Assembly: GCA_903834195.1 (NCBI GenBank)
Contig: CAILIB010000015.1
Span: 1-53,145 of the forward strand
Length of the DNA: 53,145 nt
Reading direction: 5' to 3'
From: an uncultured Candidatus Berkelbacteria bacterium
GTDB lineage: Bacteria; Patescibacteriota; UBA1384; CAILIB01
The notes under the pieces were generated by a model, which did not search any database, was not told the DNA's origin, and saw nothing but the letters and a program-made list of their open reading frames with translations. Made by a program: the position numbers and the translations under genes. Positions within the stretch are counted from its first letter, which is position 1; every line of letters starts with the position of its first letter. Shown here in pieces: positions 25,678-36,407 of the stretch.

Positions 25678-27459
25678 ATGCCAAATCAAACTGAATGGAA
25701 TTTATCACTCTTAGTTCCGGATTTTTCTTCCGAGACGGTAGAACGTGAAAAACAGGCGCGAACAGCGGTAATTCAAACATTTATTCAGAAATGGAAAAGC
25801 GATACTTCATACCTAACAGATGTAGTGAAGCTTCGAGAGGCCCTCGATGAAGTAGAGGCAATTCTGCGAACTGGTGGTGTGGGTGGTGATATGAGTTACG
25901 CCATCGGGCTCTACGCTGTTTTAGATGAGGCAAGTGCTGAACGTCGAGGACTAAGTAATAATTTCGACGAGTTTGAGCGTAAGCTCCATAATGAGTGGCT
26001 CTTTTTCTTTTTGAACCTGAGTAAAGTGCCTGTTGTGCAACAAGAGATATTTCTTGCAGCGCCCGAACTTGAGAAGTATCACACATACTTAGTTGATTCG
26101 TTTGAGGAAGGGTCTCATTTACTCACAGAACTTGAAGAGAAGCTTGATTCGCTTAAATCAGGAGTAAGTTACCGAAAATGGGAAGACATGACTTCTGGGT
26201 TAATTTCAGCAGAAACTCGCATGGTTGCGGGCGTGGAGAAAACATTTGAAGAGTTGTTGAGTTTAATGAGTGATCCTAATAAAGAGATTCGGGACGAGGC
26301 GGCTGCGGGAATTCACTCAATAACTCACCAATACCGCAAAGTTGCAGAGAATGAGATTAATGCCATTCTTGAGAATAAGAAAATTGAAGATGATTTACGG
26401 GGCTGGGAGTATCCAGAATCACATCGGCTGTTTAGTGATGGGATTTCCAAAGAGGTTGTTGATGCAATGACAGAGGTGGTGGCAGGAGCCAATAGTGTTG
26501 CTCAAGAGTACTACGCACTAAAGGCACAAGTTCTTGGTGTAAAAAAGCTTGCCTACCATGAGCGTGGACTTTCGGTGGCTGAGGTTGAAAAAGAATATCT
26601 CTATGAAGATGCATTTGCCTTGGTAAAGAAGGTAGTTGGTCAACTAGACCCAGAGTTTGCTGAAATATTTGAAGGGTTCTCTACTAATGGCCAGATTGAC
26701 GTATTTCCTCGTAAAGGAAAGCGTGGTGGGGCTGCGTGTTGGCATAACGATATTGCACAGCCAACCTACATTTTGCTCAATCACACCAATAAAATTGGTG
26801 ATGTTACTACGTTGGCACATGAACTGGGTCATGGGATTAATAATGAGATGATGCGCCAAAAACAGCATGCGCTGTATTTTTCGACACCTATTTCTACAGC
26901 TGAAGTTGCAAGTACCTTCATGGAAGACTTTGTCTTGCGGGAAATAATGCAAGAAGCTACTCAAGAAGAGCGGTTGGCGCTTTTATTTGAAAAGATGGAC
27001 GATGTAGTTTCAACTATCTTCCGCCAAGTTGCGTGCTACAGGTTTGAACAATCCCTTCATGCTGCTTTTAGAACAAAAGGTTATGTTTCGGCTGAAGAAA
27101 TTGGACAGCTTTTCCAAGCGCAAATGGCTGCCTACATGGGTGACGCTGTGGAACAATCTGAAGGTGCTGAGAACTGGTGGGTGTACTGGAGTCATATTCG
27201 TTCATTCTTCTACGTATATTCTTATGCGAGCGGACTGTTAATTTCCATGGCATTACAGGCAAAGACTCGAGAAAATCCTGCATTTATTGCTCAGGTGAAA
27301 GAGTTTCTTTCTGCAGGATGTTCGGCGCGAGCTGAGGAGGTGTTTAAGAAGGCGGGCATTGATATTACCCAACGGTCTTTCTGGGAGTCTGGCATTGCTG
27401 AGTTGCGCGAATTGTTAGAAGAAACGAGGGAATTATCACGTCAGCTAGGGAAGATCTAG
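25678..27459 (+). CDS. M3 family oligoendopeptidase (PepF-like)
   Basis: VTTLAHELGHGINNEMMRQKQHALYFSTPISTAEVASTFMED. Confidence 0.93.
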   Translation: MPNQTEWNLSLLVPDFSSETVEREKQARTAVIQTFIQKWKSDTSYLTDVVKLREALDEVEAILRTGGVGGDMSYAIGLYAVLDEASAERRGLSNNFDEFERKLHNEWLFFFLNLSKVPVVQQEIFLAAPELEKYHTYLVDSFEEGSHLLTELEEKLDSLKSGVSYRKWEDMTSGLISAETRMVAGVEKTFEELLSLMSDPNKEIRDEAAAGIHSITHQYRKVAENEINAILENKKIEDDLRGWEYPESHRLFSDGISKEVVDAMTEVVAGANSVAQEYYALKAQVLGVKKLAYHERGLSVAEVEKEYLYEDAFALVKKVVGQLDPEFAEIFEGFSTNGQIDVFPRKGKRGGAACWHNDIAQPTYILLNHTNKIGDVTTLAHELGHGINNEMMRQKQHALYFSTPISTAEVASTFMEDFVLREIMQEATQEERLALLFEKMDDVVSTIFRQVACYRFEQSLHAAFRTKGYVSAEEIGQLFQAQMAAYMGDAVEQSEGAENWWVYWSHIRSFFYVYSYASGLLISMALQAKTRENPAFIAQVKEFLSAGCSARAEEVFKKAGIDITQRSFWESGIAELRELLEETRELSRQLGKI

Positions 27460-27522
27460 TATTCCCGATTTTTGAGAAGTGAGAATATTGACATAATTCT
27501 GTACATATTCTACTGTCTTACT

Positions 27523-27795
27523 ATGGAAACTAAGACAACGATTTCAAGTACAGAGGCTCGACAAAAGTTCGCAGAGATTTTAGATTCTCTCGAGAACTCA
27601 GGTCAAACCTATACACTTACGGTAAATGGTAAAGCTAAGGCAGTACTTGTTAATGCTGAAGAATTTGAGGCGATGCAAGAGACGCTCGAAATTATGAGTG
27701 ACCCAGCTGCAATTAAGGCAATCAAGAAGAGCTTAAAACAGATTGAGGATGGTGAAGTAATTTCTCTGGAGGAGCTACTTGGAGCCGGAATTTAA
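27523..27795 (+). CDS. Phd/YefM/RelB-type antitoxin
   Basis: METKTTISSTEARQKFAEILDSLENSGQTYTLTVNGKAKAVLVNAEEFEAM; ATG at 27523. Confidence 0.85.
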   Translation: METKTTISSTEARQKFAEILDSLENSGQTYTLTVNGKAKAVLVNAEEFEAMQETLEIMSDPAAIKAIKKSLKQIEDGEVISLEELLGAGI

Positions 27796-28048
27796 TACGT
27801 ACCAGGTTTTTCTCTCGCGTGAAGCTCAGAAAGAGTGGGGGAGAATACCTGTGGAATATAAAAATAGGGTACGTAAGGTTTTGTTGTATTTACAAACAGA
27901 CCCATTTTTTGGCAAGTCTCTTAAGGGTGAATTGCAGGGGTTATTATCGGCACGATGTTGGCCGTATCGAATACTCTACAGATTTAGTACCACATTACGT
28001 CGAGTAGATATTGTTCATATTGGCCATCGGCAAGGCGTGTATAAATGA
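27779..28048 (+). CDS. RelE/ParE-family toxin
   Basis: YQVFLSREAQKEWGRIPVEYKNRVRKVLLYLQ ... WPYRILYRFSTTLRRVDIVHIGHRQGVYK; overlaps the antitoxin. Confidence 0.88.
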   Translation: MEPEFNTYQVFLSREAQKEWGRIPVEYKNRVRKVLLYLQTDPFFGKSLKGELQGLLSARCWPYRILYRFSTTLRRVDIVHIGHRQGVYK

Positions 28049-28055
28049 AATATAA

Positions 28056-28096
28056 AAATACCCCTCTGTTGCTAACTGCTTCAGAGGGGTATTTCT
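28056..28096. terminator. Bidirectional terminator between relE-like gene and rnj
   Basis: AAATACCCCTCTG (28056-28068) ... CAGAGGGGTATTT (28082-28094). Confidence 0.85.
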
Positions 28097-28104
28097 TGGA
28101 GTGA

Positions 28105-30258
28105 TTAGACCTCAATAATAACTGGAATGATCATCGGCTCACGCTCAGTCTTCTGATAGAGCATCTTGGTGAGATAATCACGCAAATCATTCTTGATAGC
28201 GCCAAAGTCGTAGTTTGGCTTCTCAACTGCCGAAGTGAGAATTCGCTTAATTTCAAGGCGAACATCGTTCACAAACTTTTCATTCTCACGCATGTAGATG
28301 AATCCACGGGAAATGATATCAGGTGAGGTGATGAATTGCTTCTTCTTGGTATCGAATACGGTAATAACCACGAAGATGCCTTCTTGTGCCATCGCTTTAC
28401 GATCAGATAGAACGATGTTACCAACGTCTCCAACACCTAAACCGTCAACGATAACGTAGCCTGCAGGAACTGCTTCATCGGTAAGGTGAACCTTGCCAAG
28501 GTGATCCATTTCAATAACGCCACCGTTGTCACCAAGCATGATATTCTCGCTTTCAACACCAACTTCTTCAGCTAGTTGACCATGGAGGATACGCTTGTTG
28601 CGCTCACCGTGGAGCGGGATGAAGTACTTTGGATGCATGAGGGCAAGCATAAGCTTGAGCTCTTCTTGGTTGGCGTGACCAGTTGTGTGAACGTCGAGAG
28701 TCTTGTTGTACACAACGTTTGCACCAGCCTTATAGAGGAGATCCATAACAGAGCCAACCGACTTTTCGTTTCCAGGAATTGGAGAAGCCGAGATAATAAC
28801 TGTATCGCCACGCTTAATTTGAATAGTACGGTGTTCACCAGTTGCCATGCGGTGTAGGGCTGCTCGCTCTTCACCCTGTGCACCTGTACAGATGATCAAA
28901 AACTTTTCTTCAGGGAAACGGCCAGCTTCACGGTCTGAGATAAGTGTGTTAGGTGGAAATTGAATTGCTTTCAGGTTTACAGCCATTTCAACGTTCTGTT
29001 GAATTGATCGTCCAACAATCAGAACTTTGCGGCCTAATTTGGCAGCAACGTTGATGGTTTGTTGAATACGATTCAAGTTTGAGGCAAACATTGCCACAAT
29101 TACACGGCCGTTGGCACCTTCGATGGCGCGAGCAAGTGATTGTTCAACCACTTTTTCTGACATCGAGAAACCAGGCTTTTCAGCGTTGGTAGAGTCGGAA
29201 AAGAGAAGATCTACGCCACGTGAACCAATTGCAGCCAAGGTGCGGAAATCAACAGGCTTGTTGTCGGCAGGGGTGTAATCAAACTTCCAGTCAGTAGCGT
29301 AGACAAGACGGCCATTTGGAGTCTCAATTTCTAATCCAACTGCACCAGGTACAGAGTGATTGAGACGGAATGGTCGCACGCGAAACGCACCAAGTTGGAG
29401 AATGTCTTTCTCTGGTTCAATAACAATAGTCTTGTTTCGAGCAACTAAATTGAACTCTTCAAGACGATGTTTGACCATCCCAATAGTTACGGCAGTACCG
29501 TACATGGTTGGGAACCCAAGGCGTTCGACAAGATAGGGAACTGCACCGATGTGATCAAGGTGTCCGTGGGTGATAATGGCGCCACGAATCTTGTCCTTTT
29601 TGTCATCGAGGTAGGAAATGTCTGGGATGATGTAATCAACACCCAACATATCTGAATCTGGGAATAAGAATCCCATATCAATAACGAGAATGTCGTTACC
29701 ATACTCGAGGATTGTCATGTTCTTACCAATTTCCTCAAGACCACCAAGTGGAATCACGCGCAGACGAGGATTGTTTGGGTTGTGAGTAATGTACCCTTCA
29801 GTATTCTGTTGGTGGGCCAGGTTTGGCTGGCCACTTGAGAATCCACGAGAATCATGGGGACGAAACTCTCCTTGTGGACGAGGGTCCATTGGACGACGGT
29901 CATCACGACGTGGTCCGCGATCAGAGCGTGGTGGCATTCCCATGTGAGGGCGACCTGGTAGCGCTGCGCCATTTTTAGGGCGAGCAGCTTGGTAGAATGT
30001 AGTGCGCTCACTCTTTTGCTGAGCGGTTTCACCAGTTTCTTCAAGAGGACTGAGCGGTGGAATACTTTCTTGAGGCGCAGCTGTTCCAGTTGCTTCTTCT
30101 TCAGATTGAGGTTGGGTTTGACTTTCGCTCTGACCAAGATCTGGTTCCGAAATTGTAACTGGTTTATCCGATAAAACAGGTCGACGACGACGAGTATTTT
30201 TACGAGGAATGTTGTTTTCGTCGGAAAACGCATCCTTATTGTTGGTAATTATGTTCAT
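28105..30258 (-). CDS. rnj: Ribonuclease J with basic/proline-rich disordered N-terminal extension
   Basis: IRGAIITHGHLDHIGAVPYLVERLG, LLFSDSTNAEKPGFS, HTTGHANQEELKLMLALMHPKYFIPLHGE. Confidence 0.95.
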   Translation of the reverse strand: MNIITNNKDAFSDENNIPRKNTRRRRPVLSDKPVTISEPDLGQSESQTQPQSEEEATGTAAPQESIPPLSPLEETGETAQQKSERTTFYQAARPKNGAALPGRPHMGMPPRSDRGPRRDDRRPMDPRPQGEFRPHDSRGFSSGQPNLAHQQNTEGYITHNPNNPRLRVIPLGGLEEIGKNMTILEYGNDILVIDMGFLFPDSDMLGVDYIIPDISYLDDKKDKIRGAIITHGHLDHIGAVPYLVERLGFPTMYGTAVTIGMVKHRLEEFNLVARNKTIVIEPEKDILQLGAFRVRPFRLNHSVPGAVGLEIETPNGRLVYATDWKFDYTPADNKPVDFRTLAAIGSRGVDLLFSDSTNAEKPGFSMSEKVVEQSLARAIEGANGRVIVAMFASNLNRIQQTINVAAKLGRKVLIVGRSIQQNVEMAVNLKAIQFPPNTLISDREAGRFPEEKFLIICTGAQGEERAALHRMATGEHRTIQIKRGDTVIISASPIPGNEKSVGSVMDLLYKAGANVVYNKTLDVHTTGHANQEELKLMLALMHPKYFIPLHGERNKRILHGQLAEEVGVESENIMLGDNGGVIEMDHLGKVHLTDEAVPAGYVIVDGLGVGDVGNIVLSDRKAMAQEGIFVVITVFDTKKKQFITSPDIISRGFIYMRENEKFVNDVRLEIKRILTSAVEKPNYDFGAIKNDLRDYLTKMLYQKTEREPMIIPVIIEV

Positions 30259-30277
30259 ATATTTTTTAGTAGGAGAT

Positions 30278-30871
30278 CTAGTGTGTTTGTGTAAGATTTT
30301 GTAAAAGGGTTGGAATTGTGAGGAAATCTTCAGCCAGCGTAGTTTTCATTCCTCCGTTATAGAGGGCAACCGCTGGGTGATAGAGAGGAAGAAAATGTTG
30401 GTTGTTGTGAAATTGTGCGTGACCGTGCACCTCAGATATTTTTAGGTCAGGGATAAAGTGATTTAGTGCGTGTCTTCCCAAGGTGACAATAAGTTTTGGA
30501 TTAATAAGATCCAACTGATGGTCCAGGTATGTGGTTGCGCACACTACCTTTTCGAAAGGAAGGGGATCGCGGTTTCCAGGTGGCCGGCACTTAACGATGT
30601 TTGTTATGAAAACATCATCACGTGCTAACCCAATAGAAAGCAGCATTTGATCAAGAAGTTTTCCAGAGGCTCCGCAAAAAGGGACGCCGTGTACGTCTTC
30701 ATTCTTACCCGGGCCCTCGCCAATGAATACAATCTCAGCCTTTAGGTTTCCTGATCCAGGAACTGCGTTCGTTCGGCCTTCGCAGAGGGTGCATAGTGTG
30801 CACGTTCTGATAGTTGAAGCGATGTTCTGGAGTTCAGTAACCGAGTCTATTGCCATAGCAAATAACGCCAA
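30278..30871 (-). CDS. Uracil-DNA glycosylase, family 4 (Fe-S type)
   Basis: CTLCTLCEGRTNAVPGSGNLKAEIVFIGEGPGKNED; NIVKCRPPGNRDP; LYHPAVAL. Likely start at the ATG giving MAIDSVTEL. Confidence 0.92.
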   Translation of the reverse strand: MALFAMAIDSVTELQNIASTIRTCTLCTLCEGRTNAVPGSGNLKAEIVFIGEGPGKNEDVHGVPFCGASGKLLDQMLLSIGLARDDVFITNIVKCRPPGNRDPLPFEKVVCATTYLDHQLDLINPKLIVTLGRHALNHFIPDLKISEVHGHAQFHNNQHFLPLYHPAVALYNGGMKTTLAEDFLTIPTLLQNLTQTH

Positions 30872-30974
30872 AAAGCGGAGAAGATTCAGTAAAGGAGATC
30901 AAATGAAGTATGTATAGAGTATAGGCCGAAAAGTTGTCTCTGTCAATCTGTGTATATACTTTTTGCACAGTGTC

Positions 30975-31271
30975 TTACTGAGTATCTTCGGTGCGAATTA
31001 TGAGTTTTACGCGCTCTACGAGAGGTAAATTTCGTGTAGTACTATACGTTCTAAGTGTTGTCACAAGTGGTCCTTCTATCCCTTTAACTTTTATGGTGTC
31101 TGCACGCTGGATAGCCAAGGTTAAAACTCCTGCTTTTATAGATACAGCTTTAAACATATCTGGGTATAGGCGCTCAGCTTCATGACACACCATACCAGCA
31201 GCGAGTGTTCTATCAAGACCTCCACTTGTGAACTTTTTTCCAGCAATTCCACCTGTTTTATTCCAACTCAT
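30975..31271 (-). CDS. DUF721/DciA-like protein (tentative)
   Basis: 98 aa; VCHEAERLYPDMFKAVSIKAGVLTLAIQRADTIKVKGIEGPLVTTLR. Only partial resemblance. Confidence 0.45.
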   Translation of the reverse strand: MSWNKTGGIAGKKFTSGGLDRTLAAGMVCHEAERLYPDMFKAVSIKAGVLTLAIQRADTIKVKGIEGPLVTTLRTYSTTRNLPLVERVKLIIRTEDTQ

Positions 31272-31280
31272 AACTGGTGA

Positions 31281-33281
31281 TTAGTGTTCGCCTCGGAAGT
31301 CGGCGCTCAGGTTCAGGCTCGAACTTAATTGTTGGCCAGGGGCAAGAGGTTCATTAAAGTAAGCTCGGAGAATTTCTTCACTTACCGGCACGCTCGAGTG
31401 ATAACTTTCGTCATCTCCTTCAAGAATTACCGACCACACAATCTGAGGTTTGTCATAAGGGGCGTATCCTACGTAGGATGTGTCATATGCTTGGTTGTGA
31501 ATTCCAACCTGGGCAGATCCAGTTTTACCAGCTGACTGTACTTGAAGAGTATTGAGAGGGCGTCCAGAACCAGTTAATACTACGTCACGCATACCTTGTT
31601 GGATTTCCTGAACATTAGCTGGGTCAATAAATCCACTGCGAACCACAGTTGGCGGAATTAAATCTTCTTTGCCAGTTTTAGGGTCAACGTATCCCTGGGC
31701 GATTTGTGGTTTATAGAGCGTGCCTCCGTTTGCAATCGCAGAAGTTGCGGCGGCAAGTTGTAATGGGGTTGTAAGGAAGTATCCCTGGCCAATTGATGCG
31801 TGGTATGTGTCTCCTAAGTACCAAGGCTCACCGATATTCTTTCGTTTCCAGGTATCATCAGCAAGTAGTCCGCTAGACTCAGAAGGTAAATCGACATTGG
31901 ATTTTGAGCCAAAGCCGAAAAGAGCCAAATATTGGTTCATGGTGTTAATACCGAGCCCTTTAATGTTGGCAGGAGCATATCCACCGCCAATGGCGTAGAA
32001 AAACACGTCGTTTGAGTCTTTGATTGCGGTTGCTACGGTTGAGGAATACGCAGTGTGGTGACAAGTCCAGTCTGGAAAGTTAAAGCTACCGACATTAATT
32101 GCGCATGGGGTTACCCAGCTAAAGTCTCGGGTAATTGTGCCGGCTTGAAGTGCTGCGGCTCCAACGAAAGGTTTAATCGTTGAGCCTGACGGGAATTGAC
32201 CCTGAATTGTACGGTTTAACAAAGGGTTTCCAGGTGCGTTCAGGAGAGCGTTATAGTCGGCTGTACTAATCCCATCAGCAAATTGCTGTGAGTTATAATC
32301 AGGGAGTGAGACCATGGCTAGCACAGCACCTGTATTTGGATCCATGATAACACCACTCAATCCTAGTGTTGGCTCTGGACCGAATTTAATGTCTCGGCGG
32401 GCTAATTCATTGCTTAGAGCTGTGTATAGGATATTTTGTAGCTTGAGATTTATATTCAGCTTAAGTGTTTTTCCAGGTTGAGCGTCTTGATCAGCACTAC
32501 TTGCCACAATTCGGACGATTTCTCCCTGCGCATTAACTTCAGCCTGTTGTTTACCAGGGGTGCCACTCAAAGCGTCGTTGTACTGTTTTTCTAGGCCTGT
32601 TTTGCCAACCTGCTCGTTTGGAGAGTGTCCATCAGTAACATCCTGCGTACTGGCAGTTCCAACGTAGCCGATAAGCTGTCCCTCTGAAGGAAAAGCGGTG
32701 TAGAGACGGGTTGGTGTTTCTTGTAAGACAACGCCAGGGGTGCTCGCAAACCATTCAGTGTAGAGAAGTTGATCTTGTTTGCTTAAGTTAATCTTAATCG
32801 GAAAACTATCCGGACTCGTTTTACGACTTTTCTCAATAAAGGTGATGGTGGCATCGTCGATGCCAGCCTTTTGTTTCAGAAGGGCATACACCGCTTCACG
32901 CTGAGCTTGATTGCTCGGGAGTGTTTGCGGATTAATCGCTAATGCCATGTGGCTACTGTTCTGGGTAAGAATCGTGCCATTAGCATCCTCAATAAGACCA
33001 CGATCGGCAGGTATGCTGAGGAATCGTACGGTATTTCCTTCAGCTTTAGCTCGGTTAAACTGAGCCCCTTTTACTTGAAGGAGATAGCACTGGACTCCAA
33101 TAACTGTGGCGATAATGCATCCGGTGAGTGCTAAGCCTGAAAATGAGCGGGGTTGTCGAACTTCTTCAACATCACCCTCAATACCGTCCAGTGGGGTGCT
33201 GTACTCAGTTGCGGTATCATCGCTTCGCTCTGCGCGTTGATCGCTACCTGTCGGATTACCGAAAAGATCAAATGAGTTCAT
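31281..33281 (-). CDS. mrdA: Penicillin-binding protein 2 (transpeptidase)
   Basis: FPSGSTIKPFVGAAAL (SxxK), SNDVFFYAIGG (SxN), AGKTGSAQVG (KTG); adjacent to mreDCB. Confidence 0.93.
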   Translation of the reverse strand: MNSFDLFGNPTGSDQRAERSDDTATEYSTPLDGIEGDVEEVRQPRSFSGLALTGCIIATVIGVQCYLLQVKGAQFNRAKAEGNTVRFLSIPADRGLIEDANGTILTQNSSHMALAINPQTLPSNQAQREAVYALLKQKAGIDDATITFIEKSRKTSPDSFPIKINLSKQDQLLYTEWFASTPGVVLQETPTRLYTAFPSEGQLIGYVGTASTQDVTDGHSPNEQVGKTGLEKQYNDALSGTPGKQQAEVNAQGEIVRIVASSADQDAQPGKTLKLNINLKLQNILYTALSNELARRDIKFGPEPTLGLSGVIMDPNTGAVLAMVSLPDYNSQQFADGISTADYNALLNAPGNPLLNRTIQGQFPSGSTIKPFVGAAALQAGTITRDFSWVTPCAINVGSFNFPDWTCHHTAYSSTVATAIKDSNDVFFYAIGGGYAPANIKGLGINTMNQYLALFGFGSKSNVDLPSESSGLLADDTWKRKNIGEPWYLGDTYHASIGQGYFLTTPLQLAAATSAIANGGTLYKPQIAQGYVDPKTGKEDLIPPTVVRSGFIDPANVQEIQQGMRDVVLTGSGRPLNTLQVQSAGKTGSAQVGIHNQAYDTSYVGYAPYDKPQIVWSVILEGDDESYHSSVPVSEEILRAYFNEPLAPGQQLSSSLNLSADFRGEH

Positions 33282-33726
33282 ATTCTGCGTGACGGGTGCT
33301 GTGTTGGATGAATCCTCCGATTAAACCTGCTGCAAAGAGTGCAGTAAGTGACTGGGGAAGATAGTGAAAATATTGTCCAAGCGGAAGCATAAAGAGTGGA
33401 TATACAAGAATGAAGAGAACAAGGGCTACTATAAATCGGCCGAACTCAGAAGTAAAGCGAAAGAGGTCTCGAAATAAGAGTGCAAGACCATACAAAAATA
33501 CTGCTACTAAGCTTGCTGTGCCGAAGTGGTGATTATCGAGAAGTTCTATTCCTACAGTAATACCAAATAGGAGTGCACCAGGTGAAATGAGGCGAAGTTT
33601 AAAGAAGAATGTATAGAGTGAAATAGAGAAAACGAAGAGGGTGGCTGCAAGTTGCCAGCTTGTGAAGACGGTAAGTACGCACAAGATACAGAGGATGCCG
33701 AGTAACGTATTAGCGAATGCTTTCAT
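33268..33726 (-). CDS. MreD-like membrane protein
   Basis: 152-aa polytopic protein between mreC and mrdA. Confidence 0.65.
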   Translation of the reverse strand: MKAFANTLLGILCILCVLTVFTSWQLAATLFVFSISLYTFFFKLRLISPGALLFGITVGIELLDNHHFGTASLVAVFLYGLALLFRDLFRFTSEFGRFIVALVLFILVYPLFMLPLGQYFHYLPQSLTALFAAGLIGGFIQHSTRHAEYELI

Positions 33727-33731
33727 GGTGG

Positions 33732-34520
33732 TTAGACTGTATCAACGAGCAGAATAAACATCGATTGCATGGTTGAAGGGTCGACAAGTTGTTCAATGGT
33801 AAAGCTTTGAGATGTGTCACTCTTAGCTGAAAGAGAAGCTCCAGTGTTACCAATCAAAATACCTTGAGGAAGGGTTCCACCGAGTCCGCTGGTTTCAACA
33901 ACACTCTTTACCGGGATAGTTACGCCCTGGCTGATGTAACTCAGTGTTGCTGTATTGCCTGTACCTGTAATCACTCCGAGTTGGTGGTCTGGGTCGATCC
34001 AGGCCTGAATAAGTGATTTTTGTGATCGAACAGAGCGTACAACAGCGCTGTGGTCGCGCACTGAGATTACTCGCCCGATCAGGACGCCTTGATTTACTGC
34101 TGGCTGACCAACTTTTACTCCATCAGAACTTCCAACGGTAATTGTGAATGTTGGATCGAGCGGGTCTGCATTGTTGTACAGTGCGATTTGAGCAAGGACT
34201 TTTGCTGTGTCGTGTACTATTCCGGTTACGCCAAGCTGCTTTCGTAAGTCAGCGTTTTCCTGTTTGATACTATTCTGATCAATCAGTTGTTGTTGGAGTG
34301 AAATAACCTGGCCTTCAAGGGTAGTATTTTGATCACGTAAATCACCTAACTGGTTGAAGTTGTTCACTGAGTTTCGTAACCCCGTACTATGTGTGACAAA
34401 AAAGTGAGCAACTGGTTTAACTACAGTAAGTGCTGTATCGCGAAGTTTGCTCACCAGAGTAATCGGGAGAACGAAGAGAACGAGTACGAGCCCAAGGTAA
34501 ATAATAAATCGGCGGGTCAT
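33732..34520 (-). CDS. mreC: Rod shape-determining protein MreC
   Basis: N-terminal TM, coiled coil, PAVNQGVLIGRVISVRDHSAVVRSV; follows mreB. Confidence 0.9.
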   Translation of the reverse strand: MTRRFIIYLGLVLVLFVLPITLVSKLRDTALTVVKPVAHFFVTHSTGLRNSVNNFNQLGDLRDQNTTLEGQVISLQQQLIDQNSIKQENADLRKQLGVTGIVHDTAKVLAQIALYNNADPLDPTFTITVGSSDGVKVGQPAVNQGVLIGRVISVRDHSAVVRSVRSQKSLIQAWIDPDHQLGVITGTGNTATLSYISQGVTIPVKSVVETSGLGGTLPQGILIGNTGASLSAKSDTSQSFTIEQLVDPSTMQSMFILLVDTV

Positions 34521-34529
34521 AATGACAGC

Positions 34530-35585
34530 CTAACGATATACAGTAGGAAGGAGTACTTCTTGGAGGTGATCGAGGTTCTCCAGAACTTGACCTGTTCCAC
34601 GTGCTACACAAGAAAGAGGGTCCTCGGCAATGTAGACGGGCATATGTGTTGCTTCTTGTAAGAGCTTATCAAGTCCACGTAGAAGTGCACCACCACCAGC
34701 AAGAATAATTCCACGATCCATAATATCAGCGAGAAGTTCAGGCGGAGTTTCTTCAACGGTGAGTTTCACCGCATCTACGATGGCTGCAACCGACTTGGTG
34801 AGTGCTTTACGGATTTCCTCGTCACTAATAGCGATTTCTTTTGGAAGTCCAGATATAAGGTCGCGTCCACGCATTGGAAATGTCATGCGCTCGGCAAGCG
34901 GATATGCAGAACCGATAGCAATTTTAATATCTTCAGCCGTTCGTTCTCCGAGAAGTAAATTAAACTGGTCGCGTGCGTAGCTGATAATGTCGTCATTAAG
35001 TTCGTCTCCTGCAACACGAAGTGAGCGAGATGTTACGATTCCTCCTAAGCTGATAACAGCAACTTCTGTTGTTCCTCCACCAATGTCAACAATCATGCTT
35101 CCAGTTGCATCTTGAACCGGAAGGGTGGCACCAATGGCGGCTGCCATCGGTTCTTCTATGAGAAATACCTGGCGTGCTCCTGCGTTCAGTGCGGCTTCTT
35201 CTACTGCGCGTCGCTCAACTTCGGTGACACCATATGGGATACCAACAACCACACGAGGACGAGGGGCGAGGGATAGAAAACGGCTCTTGTGAACCTTTTC
35301 AATAAAATACTTCAACATGGCTTCAGTGACTTCAAAGTCAGAAATTACCCCATCAACGAGCGGGCGGATAGCAACGATGTGAGATGGTGTACGCCCAACC
35401 ATCTTTTTTGCTTCATCACCAATAGCAAGAACTTGTTTAGTTTTCTTGTTGATTGCTACAACACTTGGTTCATTAATAACAACGCCCTTGCCGCGTACGT
35501 AGACGAGGGAATAGGCGGTACCAAGGTCGATACCAATGTCTTGCGATAGTTTGCCGAGGATGCGGTCGAGTGGGCGGAATTGCAT
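34530..35585 (-). CDS. mreB: Rod shape-determining protein MreB
   Basis: DIGIDLGTAYSLVYVRGKGVVINEPSVVAIN; MIVDIGGGTTEVAVISLGGIV. Confidence 0.96.
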   Translation of the reverse strand: MQFRPLDRILGKLSQDIGIDLGTAYSLVYVRGKGVVINEPSVVAINKKTKQVLAIGDEAKKMVGRTPSHIVAIRPLVDGVISDFEVTEAMLKYFIEKVHKSRFLSLAPRPRVVVGIPYGVTEVERRAVEEAALNAGARQVFLIEEPMAAAIGATLPVQDATGSMIVDIGGGTTEVAVISLGGIVTSRSLRVAGDELNDDIISYARDQFNLLLGERTAEDIKIAIGSAYPLAERMTFPMRGRDLISGLPKEIAISDEEIRKALTKSVAAIVDAVKLTVEETPPELLADIMDRGIILAGGGALLRGLDKLLQEATHMPVYIAEDPLSCVARGTGQVLENLDHLQEVLLPTVYR

Positions 35586-35645
35586 ATGAATACAGGGTAG
35601 CAGATGGAGGGCGTTCGTTCCAGGGTCAGCTAACTTAGAAACAGG

Positions 35646-36407
35646 TTACTTGCCGTTCACTTGCTGATTATGCTGGGCCAACGTCTTGGCAAGCAAAAGC
35701 TGTCCGTTCTTATGAACAAAATAGTAGTAAGGATTGGTTTCAGGATTAATAGCTGCCTCGATACTCTTGATTCCAGGGTTACAAATAGGTCCAGGCGGCA
35801 AGCCTTCAACAGTATATGTGTTAAAAGGTGAATGTACCCCTTGATAATCGGCAACGGTAATTACTCCCCAGAACTGAAAAGTACTATCTGGATTTGCCTG
35901 GTATGCAAGCGTGTCTTTGGCATATTGAGTTGTTGGATCAGCCTCAAGCTTCATGTTGATCTTGAGACGATTGTTGTAGACGCCGGCAATTGTTGCACGT
36001 TCAGAGTCGCCACTTGCTTCACGTTCTACAATTGAAGCAAGAATGAGTTGGTCCCTGGTCAGGTTTAGCGAGGCAGTTTTTGTATTAAAATTCTCCTGCA
36101 TTTTACTTACAACATCACTTGCAGATGTGTTAGGAAAAAAACGGTATGTATCAGGGAAGAGTGTCCCTTCTACCCCGGAAGAGGCGGCAAGAAAGTCTTT
36201 GGCACTTGTAATTCCTTTATTCTCCAATTCAGTTGCGATTTCTTCGCGACGCTTTCCTTCAACTACAGTAATGCTAATATCTTTACGCTTGAGTGATCGG
36301 GCCAGTGCGTCGGCAGCATCCTTACCTTGTTTATAGTAATGGATACCTGTAAACACAGAGGCACCTAGAATAACGATGACAAGGACAGCGATTATCCATT
36401 TCACCAT
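35646..36407 (-). CDS. mltG: Endolytic transglycosylase MltG (YceG-like)
   Basis: ILASIVEREASGDSERATIAGVYNNRLKINMKLEADPTTQYA; SPFNTYTVEGLPPGPICNPG. Confidence 0.95.
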   Translation of the reverse strand: MVKWIIAVLVIVILGASVFTGIHYYKQGKDAADALARSLKRKDISITVVEGKRREEIATELENKGITSAKDFLAASSGVEGTLFPDTYRFFPNTSASDVVSKMQENFNTKTASLNLTRDQLILASIVEREASGDSERATIAGVYNNRLKINMKLEADPTTQYAKDTLAYQANPDSTFQFWGVITVADYQGVHSPFNTYTVEGLPPGPICNPGIKSIEAAINPETNPYYYFVHKNGQLLLAKTLAQHNQQVNGK